Assembly (NCBI GenBank): GCA_963678705.1
Contig: OY783218.1
Location: forward strand, 13,774,152-13,838,151
DNA length: 64,000 nucleotides
Direction: 5' to 3'
Origin: Panorpa germanica
Lineage: Eukaryota > Arthropoda > Insecta > Mecoptera > Panorpidae
Shown here: piece after piece, positions 27,554-43,500 of the stretch
How positions within the stretch are numbered: position 1 is the first letter of the stretch
How the letters are laid out: each line of letters starts with the position of its first letter
Position numbers and translations under genes: made by a program
The notes under the pieces: generated by a model
The model's input: the letters and a program-made list of their open reading frames with translations, nothing else
Databases searched by the model: none
Told to the model about the DNA's origin: nothing

Positions 27554-30500
27554 CTATTTATTATATTAATTGTGTGCCTTTCGGCTTTACAATCTACATT
27601 ATTATATTTCTTAATGCATTTCATATAAATTCAAAGTTAAAACTAAACTTAAACTATTCTAGACTATTACTACTTCGAATAGTACTTTCTGTTTCTTCAT
27701 TTCTTGATCCTCTCTTTTCATGTCCCCTACTCCTCCTTTATTCACACCGTTTCCTGCCTCTCCTTCCTTATTGCCTGTATCTTTATCTATCACTTCTTGC
27801 CTTCCTTGTCTCCTTTCGACAAACCCCCTATTATCTTTTCACTATCCTTACTGCCTTCTCTCTTTGTTTTCACTTCTCCACTTATGTCTATTACAGGCAT
27901 AAACACTCTTATCTTTACTATTTTCTCTTGACTCTCTTACTTTACTATTTCTTCTTGACTCTCTTCCTTCCTCCTATTTTATTATTGTCTCTGTCTCTGT
28001 CATCCACCTCTTGTCCGTATCTCCTTAACGTCCTTAACAAATGAAATTAAAACATTAATGAAAACCAGGACCACCCTTAGGCTCTTAAAGTATAAGATCC
28101 AGAAGTACAAAAGCAATATTTACAAAACATTATTAAAACTCGTCCCCTGTACAAGTCAATTTCGCATCAAAAAGGCAATGCCTGCGGCGAAGTCTTGGCC
28201 TTCGTTTGTTGGTCGCCACGACAATAAACAGACGAAGACGAAGACGAAGATGCATCGACTTTAATAAAAGACAATGGAACGTGAAATTGAATTGTGAACC
28301 AAAGACAAAAGGACTCTCTTTAAATATATATTTCTTTGCTAACTTATTATTGTCTGAATGAGGATATTTCCTTCTTAAGTATCTTTACCGGAAATTTAGT
28401 GTCTTAACTGAGTTATTTATTTCTTGAATATTTATAATCAAATTATAAAAAATATATTTATGACAATATCTTGTTTTTTCTTACAATTTGCTACAAAAAT
28501 AAACAAAAACAAGTTCAAGTAAATATAACTTTCTTATTTAAAGATGTGTGTGTGTGTGTGTGTGTGTGTTTTATTAAATAAGAAAAAAAGTTGGAATGAT
28601 AAAATCAAATATTTCAAAAGAACTCGAGTACCTTTTACTTGTTTTTATTAATTTCCGACTACTTTTTGTATTTCTTTAGTTTTAAAAGTAATCAGTAACT
28701 GAACAAGACAAAACTAAAAATGGAAATAAAATTCTAAGAAAAAAAGTAAAATAAATTCTTTTTAATCAAATATTTCTATGTTTATAAAGCAGTATGTAGA
28801 GAGAAGATGAAATTCGTATCTCAATAAGAGCAGATTCTTCTTTGATTTCAAAAATATTTTTATTACATAGCGTATAGCAATAAGGTAATGTTGCCAGCGG
28901 CGTCTAAAGCAAATAAATACGCAGGGCGGCATAGAAATTGTTAGCTCCAGTTCTATACGTCCTCTTTCCAAAATATTTGTAAAATATATGTTCCCATGTG
29001 TACCATACATCACATTCGTGTATTTGCGAATGTTTATTTTTATTTGATTGACATATGTCTATTACAGATTCCCCCGTTAATGACAAAAACAAACTACACG
29101 GCAGCTGGAAGTTCTAACCATCGAGCAAAGCCAACCACCAGACACCACCACAGAGCAGCCAACCACAATACGACTTTGTTGAACATATCAATGGAGACTG
29201 GGGACCACAACAAGGAACAAACAGCGAACAGAACAACGTCTTTTTACAAAAAGAAGTTAAAGTGAAGGTGTGCGTAGAAGGGGAGTGAGGAGAGGGGGGG
29301 AGGTGTTCAAAGTGAGTAATATACCCCAAACACGCACAGAACGCCTATGCCAAGAAATATGTAGAGAAAATGCGCGCACAACCCAAACAAAAGAAAACTC
29401 GGCTTTGGTGTGGTATATTGTTTGTTAATGTAGCGCAGTGGTTATTAACCTGTGCTATGCGTAACTGTTTCAATTTTGTTATAGTTTTCAATAGCATATA
29501 GCTCACATTTTCTAATGAACCAATTAGTATGTAAGTAGGAACGAACAATTATAGAAAGTTATTCTCTAAATTAATTAGAACAAAATAGCCGGTAAACACA
29601 GTTATGTATATTTAAGGTTTATCTAACGTAAGAGAAGTTACGTAACATCGAGATACGAGAAGTAACATCAACGATTTCAACAAATATACCACTTTTTGTA
29701 ACCTATTTTAGTTCTATTTCAAAAATAAAACTCCTGTAATAAAAATACCTGTATAAGAATTATAAAATTAAGAAGATATCCTTTTAATGATTAAAGGCTT
29801 TTAGAATAACTATAAAATAAGATAAATCTAGACCCTTTTAGATTAAATATTACTAAATTTTGCTTAAATAAAATAATGCATGAATATTAGGTGTTTTACA
29901 CGTTTTTTGTTTTGAGTAGGCGGTCCAAATTTAATGTTATCTTTTGAAAATTTGTATATATCTTTTCTCGCGTCCGTTTATTTCAAATTCCGTTCTATGT
30001 TATGTAAATTATCACCGTTATCAATATTAGTTTACAGTTCTCATAGACATTTCATTATATAGTATTTTCTTTTCTTATCTCAGTGTTTTTGATGTTTCAT
30101 AATTGTTCTCCATAATCAAAAATATTCCATTTCTTGGAAGAAGGTTAGGAGCCACTGATGTAGAAAGATGTTATCGTCAAATACACACGTGGTTGCGGTT
30201 TGGGAGGAAGGGGGGGGGGGGTGTTCCTAGAATACAGAGCTATTGCTGCTTTATGTAGCTGAACACAATATTAATTTGTTTATGAAATTGTGAACAATCT
30301 ATTGGAAGGAAGGAATGTCAGGTGTATCGCTCCACGTCAAACATTATGCTATGGAATTGAATGGGACTGATTGTTACTAGACACTGATAAATTTACAATT
30401 CGATCAAGATTGCGTCATGTTTGACAAAACATTTGTGTTGCGCTTGTATACGGAATGCCTTGTAAGAGTAAAGTAACATTATCAGTAGCGTAAAATATTC

Positions 30501-33500
30501 TGAATGAAGAATTAAAGAAAATATGCCTAGTTTTTCTTTTCCAACTACATTGAGACATACTGGGTAATTTTATCATAAGCTTAAAGTTATAATACGAATC
30601 AGAAAATCTATTATGAAGTAACAAGTAACGAAGTTAATTGCTGTAAGTATCGCAAGACTTTGAAAACACGTGCTTAGAATGTAAACGCTTAGTCTGTAGT
30701 ACAGACGTAATTTGAACAAATTATATTTTATGTATCCAAGTAATGTTTCAAGTCTACTCTAACTCACACATACGACAGACACCGTTACCTTCATTCAGCA
30801 AACAAAGACGTGGGGGATGGGGGTGAGGGATCAATGAATGTTGTAATTAAATTTCACTATCATTGACAATCGTTTGTATGTATTAGTAGGTTTACGAGTA
30901 TATAAAGCTGGTCGTGGGTTGTCCTAAATATCAGTGAAAATCGTTGACATTTTTCAGATGAGGAAAGTTTCTAATCATGTTTTCCTGTACGATGAATTTC
31001 AAGCAGTTTATTCTATAATATAAATTATATTAGGATAAGAGTATTAGTGGTATATATGTAGTGGAAAAGTATGTCCTTTAGAAAATGTTATTAATGGTAG
31101 AAACAAAGTGTTTTTGCGAAGGAATGCTTTCAAAATATAAAGTGCTAGCCCCTAAAAAAAGTTTCCGGTTGCAAATTTATAATTTGGATAAGATTTAGTA
31201 AAAGTAATATAGATTACAAATCTACTATACGAGTATATAAAATATTTGAGCTATTCTTTTATTGTATACACTGTGAGAAAAATCTTTAAGTAATATGTTA
31301 ATTTAATATGTAAAATTATATCATCTTTATTAACGTCAAAAATAGTAAATTGATCATAGATGTACATACATATTTTTTGTTATGTAACCTTACATTATAT
31401 TACCTAAAAAATGTTATGTCAGTCATGATTTTTGGTGACCGGTATCAGAAACAAGCCGGCGGGATAATATGCGGTAAATGTCTTAGAAGGATCCAAGGAA
31501 TTTATCACTGTGTACATTTTTTCATATTTTCGATATGTATATATCCTTGAGCTTTTCTCCATCTTACTTCCTATGAATATTTTTTGTGCATCTTTCTTTA
31601 TTATATATATAAACATCTCACAATTCAGTTCTTACCACATTATTCTCCATTATGTCACTATATTTATAACAGAAAATGGGATGTTTACAACATGAATTCA
31701 TAAATATATGGACTGCTTTAGAATTCAATTTGGTGTGGAATTGGAACGAAAGATATATGATTATTTTAACAGTTAATAAGAAAAGAATAGAAGATGTATT
31801 CCATCTCTTTCACATAACACATAAATTGATTTTGTACCGTGTTTATATTGTCATTACATTAATGATTGTTTGAACGCAGTAAAGTTAGAAGATGTAATAT
31901 TAAAATGATGTAATCAATAAAAGCTCTTGTGTAGTTTCTTGTGAAACCATGGTTTTAACAATATGTAAACGAAGAAATAATAAGTTGTTCATGTTGTTAC
32001 TGTTATATCAGTGATTTGGTAGTAGTAAAAGGGCCAGGAGATTCATTTCATTCTATCTTTAAACTCAGAACTAATTTTGAACTGAGAATCATTCTAGTTT
32101 CTTAATAATATTATATTTCAATCATTAAAATTTCATAATTCTAAATTAAATTCAACGCAAATATAAATACATCCAAACCTGTATTTTTTTCTTATTTCAA
32201 ATTGCGTTGTTACAACAAGATCCATAACAGTATTTTAACGTAGTGGTAAATTTTAGGGCCAATAGATAAAGTAGGGAGGCCACTAGGCCCCCACAGTGGA
32301 ATTACTGCTACAGTAGCTGTTACCGATACTAAATGCCGTGGTTTATATAATATTAAACACCGCATTATTATTATAGTGTACACATTGAGTAGTCTTACAC
32401 CAATAATACGTGCTTATGTTTAACAGGAACACATATTATTTTAATTTAAGTTATACGATACATTCAATACCCCATTAAACACGCCGTTACGCACTTAATG
32501 AGTACAACACGTATTACACGTGTCATACGCGTTGTTTACTTTGTTCTTAAATAAATTATTTCAACAATTAGTTACTTAGTAATTAACTACGAGTGGTTAT
32601 TCATGCTGTCACACGCTGAAACGATGTCGTAAGAAACCTTAATGATACGCAAAATTAAACTTATGTATTAAATTAAACTAACGTACGTCTCGAAGAGTCC
32701 TTTACACTACTACCCCCCCCCCCCTCTCGGTTCTTTATCACTATGCTGCTTCTAACTCATTTGTATCATAATCTGAGACGTGTTCAACATCTATATTCCG
32801 TAAATTAGCGCGTAATTGTTTGCATATGTGTAGGCGAAGCCACCACTCGGTTCGGTGTCTTAATTATATGTAAATAAATTCGCGTGTAATTAACAAACAT
32901 TTGGTAGATTGTTTCCATTTGGATTTAATTAATATATATTAATTATTCTCTTCAAAAAATGTGTATTTGTAAATGTAACAATTAGTATTGTTAAATGGTT
33001 TTAAATAAGTAAAATATGGCTTGGAATTAGTTTGTGACAAGCTAACATGCACTGTAAGATAATTTCTATATAAAAAGTAGAAAATGAACCTTGGAATCAG
33101 CTTGCAGTAAGCAAGACAATTTTCTACTTAAGCATTTTAAATTAAAAAACACTCTTTTTAATTTCTTTATTTAAGGTTGTGAAATCAACAATTCTTTTTG
33201 AATACAAGTTATTTTGAAAGTAATAGTATAAGATTTTCAAAATTTTTCTTGTCAGTTGCTTAGTTGAGAGTGCAGGACTAGAATAGAAGAGATGGTATTG
33301 GAAGCGTGATAGAGGAAGTGTTGACAGGAAGGAGATAGATGGCGGAAGTAGCGAGATGTAGCAGGAGTGAATTAAAGACCGCTAAAAGACAAGAAGATAT
33401 AGGTAAAGAACTAAAGATTCTGAATATTAGGTATATTTTAAAGTTTTGTTAGACTAAGGTCAGATAAAAGGCAAAAACGATTATAAGAAATTGTTATAAA

Positions 33501-36500
33501 TTGCGAAATTACCAGTTAAATGAATATTAAGTTAGGAAAGGGTCTTGTTTCTTATAAAATGCAAGCGCATCGACTGCTGACTTCCTTTCAACATGAGTAT
33601 CCCTATAAGTATTAACCTCACATAGCCACAATAAAATTATTTCTAATTTCCCAGCAACTTTTATGCACATAATGATATAACTTTGGACTCTCATGGGTTC
33701 TAATATAGTGTCTGTTGGTTGGCTCAGCTATAACAAATACTCATACATCTAAATATAGTTATGTACAGTTTTAATACAACTAATTATACAAGAACCAGAC
33801 TATAAATCCAATTTAAACCAACCCACCGCAATAATAAAGTTTTCTATAGTGTAATTTATTTAATCCGAGAAAACGGATAATGCAAATTTAATTTATCTAC
33901 AACAAAAATATAAAAGAAATCAATTTAAAATTCAATTATTTTTTTCTTAGAATTTATTTGATAGTATTAGAATTTTTGATCCAGTTTTATCGATAAACCT
34001 TTTTCAATTTGATTATCTCCAGATTATTATTGTCAGTTACTTCTTTTTTATTTTCTTTAGCGACAAATATACAGTACCGCACTTTTCTTTAATTTACGTA
34101 AAATATATTGTTAAAAACAACTTATCACCTTTTATGCGAAAAACACAGATATTAAGTAATATTGTATACCTATTATATTATAATTACATTTCTATGTATT
34201 ACTAATATAAATAAATGGAGTAAATTCAGTATATATATATATTTTCCTGTAAATCCATCACTGTTATCGCATGAAAAGTATTTCCACTTTATTCCGTCAT
34301 TTTAAACAGGAAATGATATAAATTATATCTTTTTCCGTATTTAGAAGTTATATGAATAATTTAAATTAATGACTGTAATAAAAAATAATAATAAAAGAAA
34401 CATATTTTACCAGAAATTTAGTTACAACAATTTCAAATATTTTATTATTTGTTTTTCATTAAATTACAATAGTCGTGCTTGAATATGTATTATTTTTATC
34501 GTTTTAAATTATACAGGATGGTAAGATCAAATTAGAATACTATATAACATTATTTAAGACTAAATTCTTGGATTAAACAACCACATATAACATATTTACT
34601 TAATATAATTATATATTCATTCATCTTGACTTAGCCATATCACCCTTTCTATTCTTTATATATTTTTTATTACGTATTTGTTCAAATCTAAAAATATTAT
34701 TGATTGAACAAATTTATTATTAATACGAATAAATATTTGAATATCTGAAAATATTTGAAATTGAGAAATTTCCATATATAAATATTTAATAAACAAAATC
34801 ACACAACTTATTCATGTTCTGTAACAAAGTTGTTCAATTCATCTAGAAAATATGAAACAGCGTTATTTTGAATAAAAACTGATTACATTTTAAAACAGCT
34901 TCATCTCTTAATCCAGCAGCTAAATATTTTTAAATTTATATTTCTAATACAGACTTAAATCCAAAGACAATATTTTAATGTAATTCAATTTGAAATTACG
35001 ATTTAGTTGTACAATAAAACCGGAGATTTATTTCAAACTTTTTGTTTACGAAAATAATAAATCCTAATTTAAAACTGATTTAAGTTTATTCATTTCAATA
35101 AAATAATTAAAAAGTTTATGGGGTTTTTTTCTAACTTGTGAATGGACGCCTACTTTATAATTAAAATTATTTTGGCGACAGGAGATAGCTGTAAGTATTT
35201 CTGTACCATATTGACATTTGACAAACACCACAATTACACAAAGAATATTTCTTTCTAAGCAGTAATTAACTTTTTAAAAAACTATCATAATTAAAACACA
35301 AAAGCCAAATGTAGTTTCCTATATTCACAGAACACTTACTGGTAATTCAAAATAATTTACTAATAATATAAATAATACAATTAATAATAAAGATAAATCT
35401 AAAAACTAAAAGTTGTGTTAATTCTTAACGACTAGTTTCAACGCACCAGCAACTGTACCATCTTTTATACTTTGTATTACAACTTTGCTAAAGTGACACG
35501 ACCTCTTTTAAAATCATAAAAAAGTTTATCTCTATTAAATAGAACGATGTCTATATAATGCAGTAGTATACATTTATTTTTCATTAAGTATTATGCATTT
35601 CAAAGTGAATACGGTATACACGAGACGAGCTCTGTTATATTTCTATTACCACACAGTGCGTTTTATTAAAATTAAACTGTATATTATGCCATAACTGTAA
35701 AGATAATGCCTGGAATATATTTATATTAAATATTTATAACTGTATACAACAAACATATATAATATATAATATGTATAAATGAGGGTTAAATTGTGAAACA
35801 TATAGACGTCTATACATCCTCGTCTAATGAACACACGCCAGGGCAAAAACACATAAAAAACAGGATGGATAAACGAGGATTCAAGGATACGGTACTAGGA
35901 TAAGGGGGGAGATCGTTGTTTTGTTGGTTCGTTAGGGGGTTGCTTAGACTTTAGAGAGTTTAAGGGGGTAGGTACTGTTGCAAACAAAAAGGATTTTGTC
36001 AGCAGTTCCTTTTATATGTCATTGTCAAGACCAAGAAACGTATACGCGCATGTATTGTAATATCAAAGAAATACGGGCACGTGAAGAAGCTCTCGCACTA
36101 AATGGTAAGGAGGGGGGTGATGCTAAAAGTTCAGATTTGTTTATAGATGAAGACTTATACTCAAAGACAAATGAAAATATTATGGAAAACTGTAAAAGGG
36201 GAAAGTTTATTATGCTGCTCATTTCCTTGACGTAACAATTAAGAAAACAGGCGGTTGTGTGATAAGCAGTCGTCAAAAATATGTATTTAAAAATCTCTAA
36301 ACCGCGTGCGCTAAAAATATATAATCCTTTTGTTTCGCTTGGTTTATGAAATCATTTATTGATCATTCGTTGAGTTATTTTTATCTGTAATGTAATTTAG
36401 GGGAAAACCAATTCCGGGTTGCATTTTACTTTTCTTTATTTCATATTTTACAATTTTATTAAAAGTGTGGCAAAAAACTTCACCAGAAAATTTACGACGG

Positions 36501-37507
36501 AGAGGAAAAAATAAATCATTTTGCGGACACCAATAGCCAAAGCGATAATCAAGCAATGATTATATATATTATATTTATAGCTTATCAGAATTTAATACGA
36601 TAAAAGCCAATAAAATAACCTCAAAGAGTAAGCCAAGACCATGACTTATTGGATATTTCATAAATTTAATTGTTTCGGGTAATAAACAGCGTGTAAAGAA
36701 AGGGATCCAGGGTCGGCCCTCTATTAAATCCTCCTAGCATCAGTTGTGTTTATTGTATTTTTCATTTCGTTAAACAACATTTTTTATGCCACTTTTATTG
36801 TCACACATTAAACGAAACCAAACACGAGGATGGGCGATAGATAATGAAGTACTCTTACTGTAATAAAAATAATATTTTTCAAGCCGTTTTATAGGGTGTT
36901 ATATTACTGGGGTTTTTAGGGGTTGTTTCGTGAGATACTCGAATACTAATAAAGAGAATGAACAGAATTATTTAAGCATTAAGAGTTTATTTAAGGAACA
37001 TTATGTTAAATTATATTTTTGTTCATTTAATAAAAAACCAATCGTATATTATTATATTATTATTATACTATTGTGTAAAATTTCTAACTGTCACATACAT
37101 TAATTTCTATAATGGTCATAAACTTAAGTTTGATATTTCAAGCGATTATGTTGCTTGCCCACTAAACACAAAACGTAAATTTATGTATTATATAACGTAA
37201 CATTTCTACCAAAGATTACATTTTATTATTTACTTCTTGGCTTCATCATATTGTCTTATTACTCTTTTGGCCGTCCTCACATGTTTATTATCAATTCCTT
37301 TGACATCATGTAAGTAACCATATCACAGCAACCCTTATTATTGCTTTGGTACAGACTGTATAAGGTTATTTAATAATTTTAATACTCCTTGACCTCGTTT
37401 CGTATCCTGGAGGGTGGATTTTGATGAATCGTGTGACAAGGTAATTTTATTTTACCCTTAAAATTCAATTTGGATCACTTTAGGGGACATATTGAATTTA
37501 TTCAATG

Positions 37508-37590
<83 letters not shown>

Positions 37591-40500
37591 AATTAAAGAA
37601 TATAGCTATGCAATAGATTTTTATTATGTTGTTTAGTCTACAGAAAACTGCATTAGATCAAAAGCTTTCAGAATCCTAATTCGATGACTATAAAACATCA
37701 TTTCAATTTACTTTACGATCAGTATCTGATCCAGCTCACTGAATGAAATAATTCCATCAGTTAAGTATATTTTTCTGTTGCAGTGAACGAACCTTTGTAT
37801 TAGGCTCCCGTTCAGAGACGTATTTTTATTTCCAAGGCTTTTGTAAGGTCTCTATAATATCTTCAATGATTTCAAAAAACCGCTGGATGTGGCATTAATT
37901 TAATTACAGTCCTATGGAATATTTAAAAATACCTTTTAAAAATAAAATAAAACATAAAAATTGTCTAATAAAGATCGATGGTAATAATGTTGGAGGGAAG
38001 CTTTAAAAGTGAATATATTTTTACTAGATTTTGATGTTTCGTTTGACGATTTTGTTTGACTCCAACGATTTTAAGTAAATACCATAATCCAAAAACTCTC
38101 AACAGTGTAATGGTAAGCGTCTACGGTTCACCACGAATCAGCAGCCGACGCATTTCGCTTAATAATGAAGTATAGAAGAGTGCTGGTGTGTGAATAGAAA
38201 TAATATCAAAAAAAATTCCGTTAAATACAATTTTAATTTAATTTAAAGTTCTGTTAACAATTAGAGCCCTACAATTTCAAGAACAAGGCTGCCAGTGTTT
38301 CTGAAAGCGGCTCTGGCTGTGATCATCATCATGATTGATCTCAAAAGTAATAGATTCACTGATAATAATCATTATCGGTGATTGACCTATTTCACTAGAA
38401 AGGTCACATGTTAGTTTAATTTATTTATTTCATTGAATCTAAACGACAATAAATTCAATGATTTTGAGGGGTTGATATACTGTTAACAGTTTTCACGTGT
38501 TTGGAACAAGACTTTGGAGAAATTGGAAACAGATAGTTCACTGATCATTGCAGTAGGATAGAAAGTATTTCTTGTTGTAACTTATTCATTAATCAGACAA
38601 AACTGATGCAACAGTGTACTATCTGTAAACGTGGTGAATATCTCTTATGATTGTGAATTTTGTGGAGTCATATAAAAAGGATATATTGTGTGCCATTAAA
38701 TATTATTGATCTAGTATAATTATACCATTTAAACAAGTGATTTTTGCATGTAGCCATATGAAACTAACTTTATTAATTAAAACTTTGTAAGGCCCAGGAA
38801 GTATATACATATAGCAAAAGCTTTTGGTCAGCCGTTTATATATGGTATGTGCCATATACCATATACGCTCTCTAATCTGTTATACATTTACTTGTTAATA
38901 TTTAGTTGTGGGAGAAAATCAATAAATTGCAGCCGAGCGTTATAAAGGGCTCACACAAGTACTCACGAGTATTAATCATTCATTAAACATATGTAATGTT
39001 TTTTTGTTTCATCTTAAAATTTCTCTATGCACGTAATCTGAGTATGGGATGGAATTTCCTTATGCTAAGTTTATTACAAGGTATCATAAAACATCACACG
39101 AAAATCCTAATAGAAAATATCGAATCTTGAATATCCCAAAACACATCCACTGAGCTGATGCGATTTACGTTGAACTTTGAACTATATCTATAGCGATACG
39201 ATGGATATTGGGATCGTATATTTTAAACAGCAGCTAAATCGATTGATGACAACCTTTCCCTTATAAAATATTTTACCCCTGTATTCGTGTATGTGGTAAA
39301 AACTGATATATACACAGTGGCGTAGTTAGATACATCAGATGGATCAGATAATTGGATACTTGTACTTTTTTAGAAGTAATTTTATGTATCTAAGTTACTT
39401 ACCGAGTGGATGGAGCCCGAAAAAACTCGGTCAATTATATCTAGATACAATTGATTTACGTGAGATTTAAAAGGTAAAACTTAAAGAGATTTTATGTTGG
39501 AACTGGAAAAGAGATAACATTTTGAATACATAATTCTGATAGGCTCCTATCAAGCACTCTTCATACGCTACTGTGAAGTATCCTTGCGAAACCTGGCTAT
39601 TAAAATATATATATCTGGTAGTCAATGGTAACAATTGTTACATTCACGAGTTTTATGATCACGTTTTGGTTAGCAGAGCTTGACATTTGGAAAACAAATG
39701 ATGTACATCGAATAAGATAGGGTGGTACTCAATTGTTATTACACACAAACAAACATACATACATGTAGATTTGTATCTTTTGAAATTCGACAATTAAATG
39801 TAAAGTAAATTCTAGTTTGTCTATGTTGTGAGTTACTTAATTAAGTAAATGCAGCAACGTGCTGTTGAGGTAACTACTTCCTCTGACAGAACAAAGAACA
39901 ATGACAATCGCACATGAAGTTCTCTGCGGAATGTATTTTGTAATTGCAATTTACATACTCGTACGCTGCTACCTAGCAAGTCGATTTGCATAAAATAGCT
40001 CCGAGGAAATAACTAGCATGTAGATTGGTTTTAACATGAATTAGAAAATCCATGTGAGATCTTTAATTCGTCAACTGGTTCAGGAGTGTGATGCTGTGGT
40101 AATATTAATCAAAGACTTGTGCTTTAACTTCGATTGTCACAATTCTGTTACAGGTGAAACATAAACATTAAATGTTTTATGGAAATATTACATCATAATC
40201 TAATTCCCATTCTGTCACCATCTTAAAAATAAAGGTGGACTCAGTTTCTTTTGTTTATCTTAAAAACTATACCTTCCACAAAAAGAAATTAAAGAGTTTT
40301 GTAAGAGATAACAATATTATCTACCACTTATATCAATAATTTTTTTTTATATAAGGTTTTTTATAATAAAAAGTTATAGGCAAAGATAAATACAGGTTTT
40401 ATCCTGCTGTCTACCCAAATATACGGTTGCCCTCTTCTTACCGATGAATTTCGCTGACTACATACTTTTATTGTTTATATATTTCTGCGGGTATATTCCA

Positions 40501-43500
40501 ATTAAAATATCAGTGTTGTTGTTAGTGGTATTGGTCATTATAATGACGGTTACACAGTTTACACAAAATATCTATAGTTACGCTTTTTGTTCTTGTTTTA
40601 AAGGATTTTTAATTAAAATACCGTACAAATAGAACTCAGTCAACAGGAGTTATAACACTATTGTGATATATATATCACTACAAATGCACAAACTTTACAC
40701 GAATGGAACATTTTCCACAGGATGTTTGTTCATTCCTTTGAAAGCAGACTTTATACAAAAACAATGCCATCACACAATTTTGTATTTACTTTATATTTTG
40801 TTGGTAACATACAGTTAATGTTGAGAAAATAATGAAATAATATAGTGCTGTTACAGATAGTGTAAAACATGCAAAAATAAATAATGAGAACGAAAATATT
40901 TGTGTTGTTTAAGCCATGGAAATGTAATTACAAATTCAGTTGTGTACAGGGCCGGTCTGAGGGGGATACTAAAGTTAATTCGTTACGCAGTTTCCAATTA
41001 GCTAATGGATTCCAACTTAATCACTAAATAGTGGGAAGTACAATGTTTCAGATTAAAATATATTTCTAAATATAAATTCTTCCATTATATAATAACTGTG
41101 ATTGCTTCATATTGCAGCGGATTTATAAGTGTGTGCTTACGGAAAGAAAAACAACAAACATGAAATAATCTTGGGATGATTGTTTCATCAATTTGGAAAT
41201 TTTCCTTAAGATTTAAATGACAAAATATTTCAGCAGTTTCGTTTCCTGAATTATGTAATCCCATTAGAAACTATTAGGTGTAATTAACAAATAAGTTTGA
41301 TGTAATCTAATTAACCCATTTGGGAAATTTGGTAGACTTGTCTTTTGTCATAACGTCGGTCATAATTATGTCACAAAGCTCTTTCCCTTAGAGGCCTTTT
41401 GGGACATGTACAACTGTCAAGTCAAGAAGACTTCTACAATAAGACAGTCTTCATCCATGTACACTTGGAGCATTACTCCTAACTTTCGGCAATGAAACCT
41501 CGATCTTCTTCTCTCCAAATTCCATATAATTTTTTAAAAAAGAACCAGAGCAGAAAAAAGTTCTTTTTCTTACACAATCCTATTGCTGTAATGCCCGCTT
41601 ATTTAAATATTCCATAGATACTTAACATATGTAACATCCTGTTTTACATTTAATGTATTTATGTTCGTTTTACAAATAATTTCCAAACACGAGAAGGCCA
41701 TTTCAAACAAGCATAATCCAGTTACAAGATCTCCGGGTCCCTAATCTGTCAGAATGCTTTCCACTTGAGTAGGAGACATGGAAAGAGAAAACTAGAAAGA
41801 TAGACAGAGATGCAGAGAGAGCGAGAAAGCAGATGGGGTGTCTGGATACCACACTACACTGTAATTTGTCCCACCGCCTTCCTTCTGCAACAGCTACGGC
41901 ACATACTTATGATTATTTTACAAACTAAAGCGTAAATTTTACACGTTTCTGCGAATTTATAAAATGTGATCATAATAAATAATAAAAAAAGCTTTGTAAA
42001 TGTGAATCTAGAATCTAGGTGGCAGTGTGGTTTGTTGATTCCCGGAATTTTAATTCTATTTTTGTAAATATTTAATTTAAAATGTGTCAAGTATTATGGT
42101 GTGTTTGTTTACAGGTATAGTTGAAAATAGAAATGAAAAATAATGGTTAAAGGATATGTTGTTGTACATTACAGGATAAAAATAATTGATGTTGAAAACG
42201 ACCTGTAGCGGAGGACATTACGGTATCAAGGGTCTCAAGTTCCTTAAACGCAAGCGCTATTTAATGTTTGGTTACTTAAATATAAGTAAATACACAAAAA
42301 ATTATATCGCTGTACCGTAGTGACCTGCACCATAAGTTGTCCCTCTGTTCTAAAAACGGTCTGTGTACCAGCTGAACATGACAACAATATTTTTAGAAGA
42401 GTTTCCAGTTTTGGCCGCCAAGATCATATTATTTAACTTCGTTATTTAGATTTGTAAGACACAACTATCTTTACGCTAAAATAAAGTTAAAATTAAGCTG
42501 CGAGTTTTAAACTGTACTGTAATTTTTACAATATTTTACCAGGGTAGCATTTTATTCGATGACGAAAAACAAACTGCAGTCTTAGAAAGTAGTAATCCAT
42601 AAATAAATTCAACATATACGTAACTGTGTGTACTAATCAAATAATTTACGTTTCATTCAAACACAAATAATCAACAGATCGTATTTATTTTCAATCATCA
42701 TTTATTTTCTTTCAAGAATATTACATTCACAAACAAGCTCTTCTATGTGTATTACTTTCTATGATGATTGCAAATAATATGCTTGCATTCTAAATGAGAC
42801 ACTTTACAAAAACAGTCATAAACAAACAAACAATAAGCGAATAAATAGAGCGTGACTCTGTCAAACAAGTATTGATAAACAAATCATCGAATAATATTAC
42901 GTTCCCTTGCAACTGAGCACTAAAGCTCTACAATCTATTCTATAGTAACTCCATCTGTGAACTAAAATTGCATTTATATTTATAAAGCGTCACATGATTT
43001 TATACTAAAACGTGAAAATTATATTCATAATGATGTCTTTTCATCGTATGTATGATGTTGTTATTCCCTAAATAATTAAATTTATTTCAATGAACAGTGG
43101 CAGATATGATATGCATATTTCAGTACAATTTGGTTAATGAAAAGTTGTGATACTCGTGTATCGTCTATAAGGGTGTGAAACTGATAACTTTTGTCCTAAG
43201 CAATTATCGTTAACTAAATAAATACAATAGACATTATTAATTAAAACCTAGTCTGACCCACCTTCGCTGGAAATATTCTTATAATAAGTCTTCAATTGCC
43301 TACTCAATGATAAATCCTTAAACAAACACAGAACGAGTTCACTAATTAAGCAATAATTATAGTAACAATAAAATGTATAGCTACTTATTTATTAATCATC
43401 ATTCCACATATATATTTCAGCTAATTACAAACTAGATTTATTATATCAATCGTAAAATCAATTCTAGCATGAAGCCATTTCAATAAAAGAAATAAAATAA

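Noticed and set aside
27574-28044. Long plus-strand ORF of 156 codons, and the similar minus-strand ORF at 9190-9546
   Set aside because: Both are the antisense of the purine-rich LINE tail. Their similarity reflects the repeat, not a protein.
29042-29265. Plus-strand frame after a TGTCTATTACAG acceptor, rich in H, N and T
   Set aside because: The composition follows a CA/AAC-rich stretch, no family is recognised and no partner exon was found.
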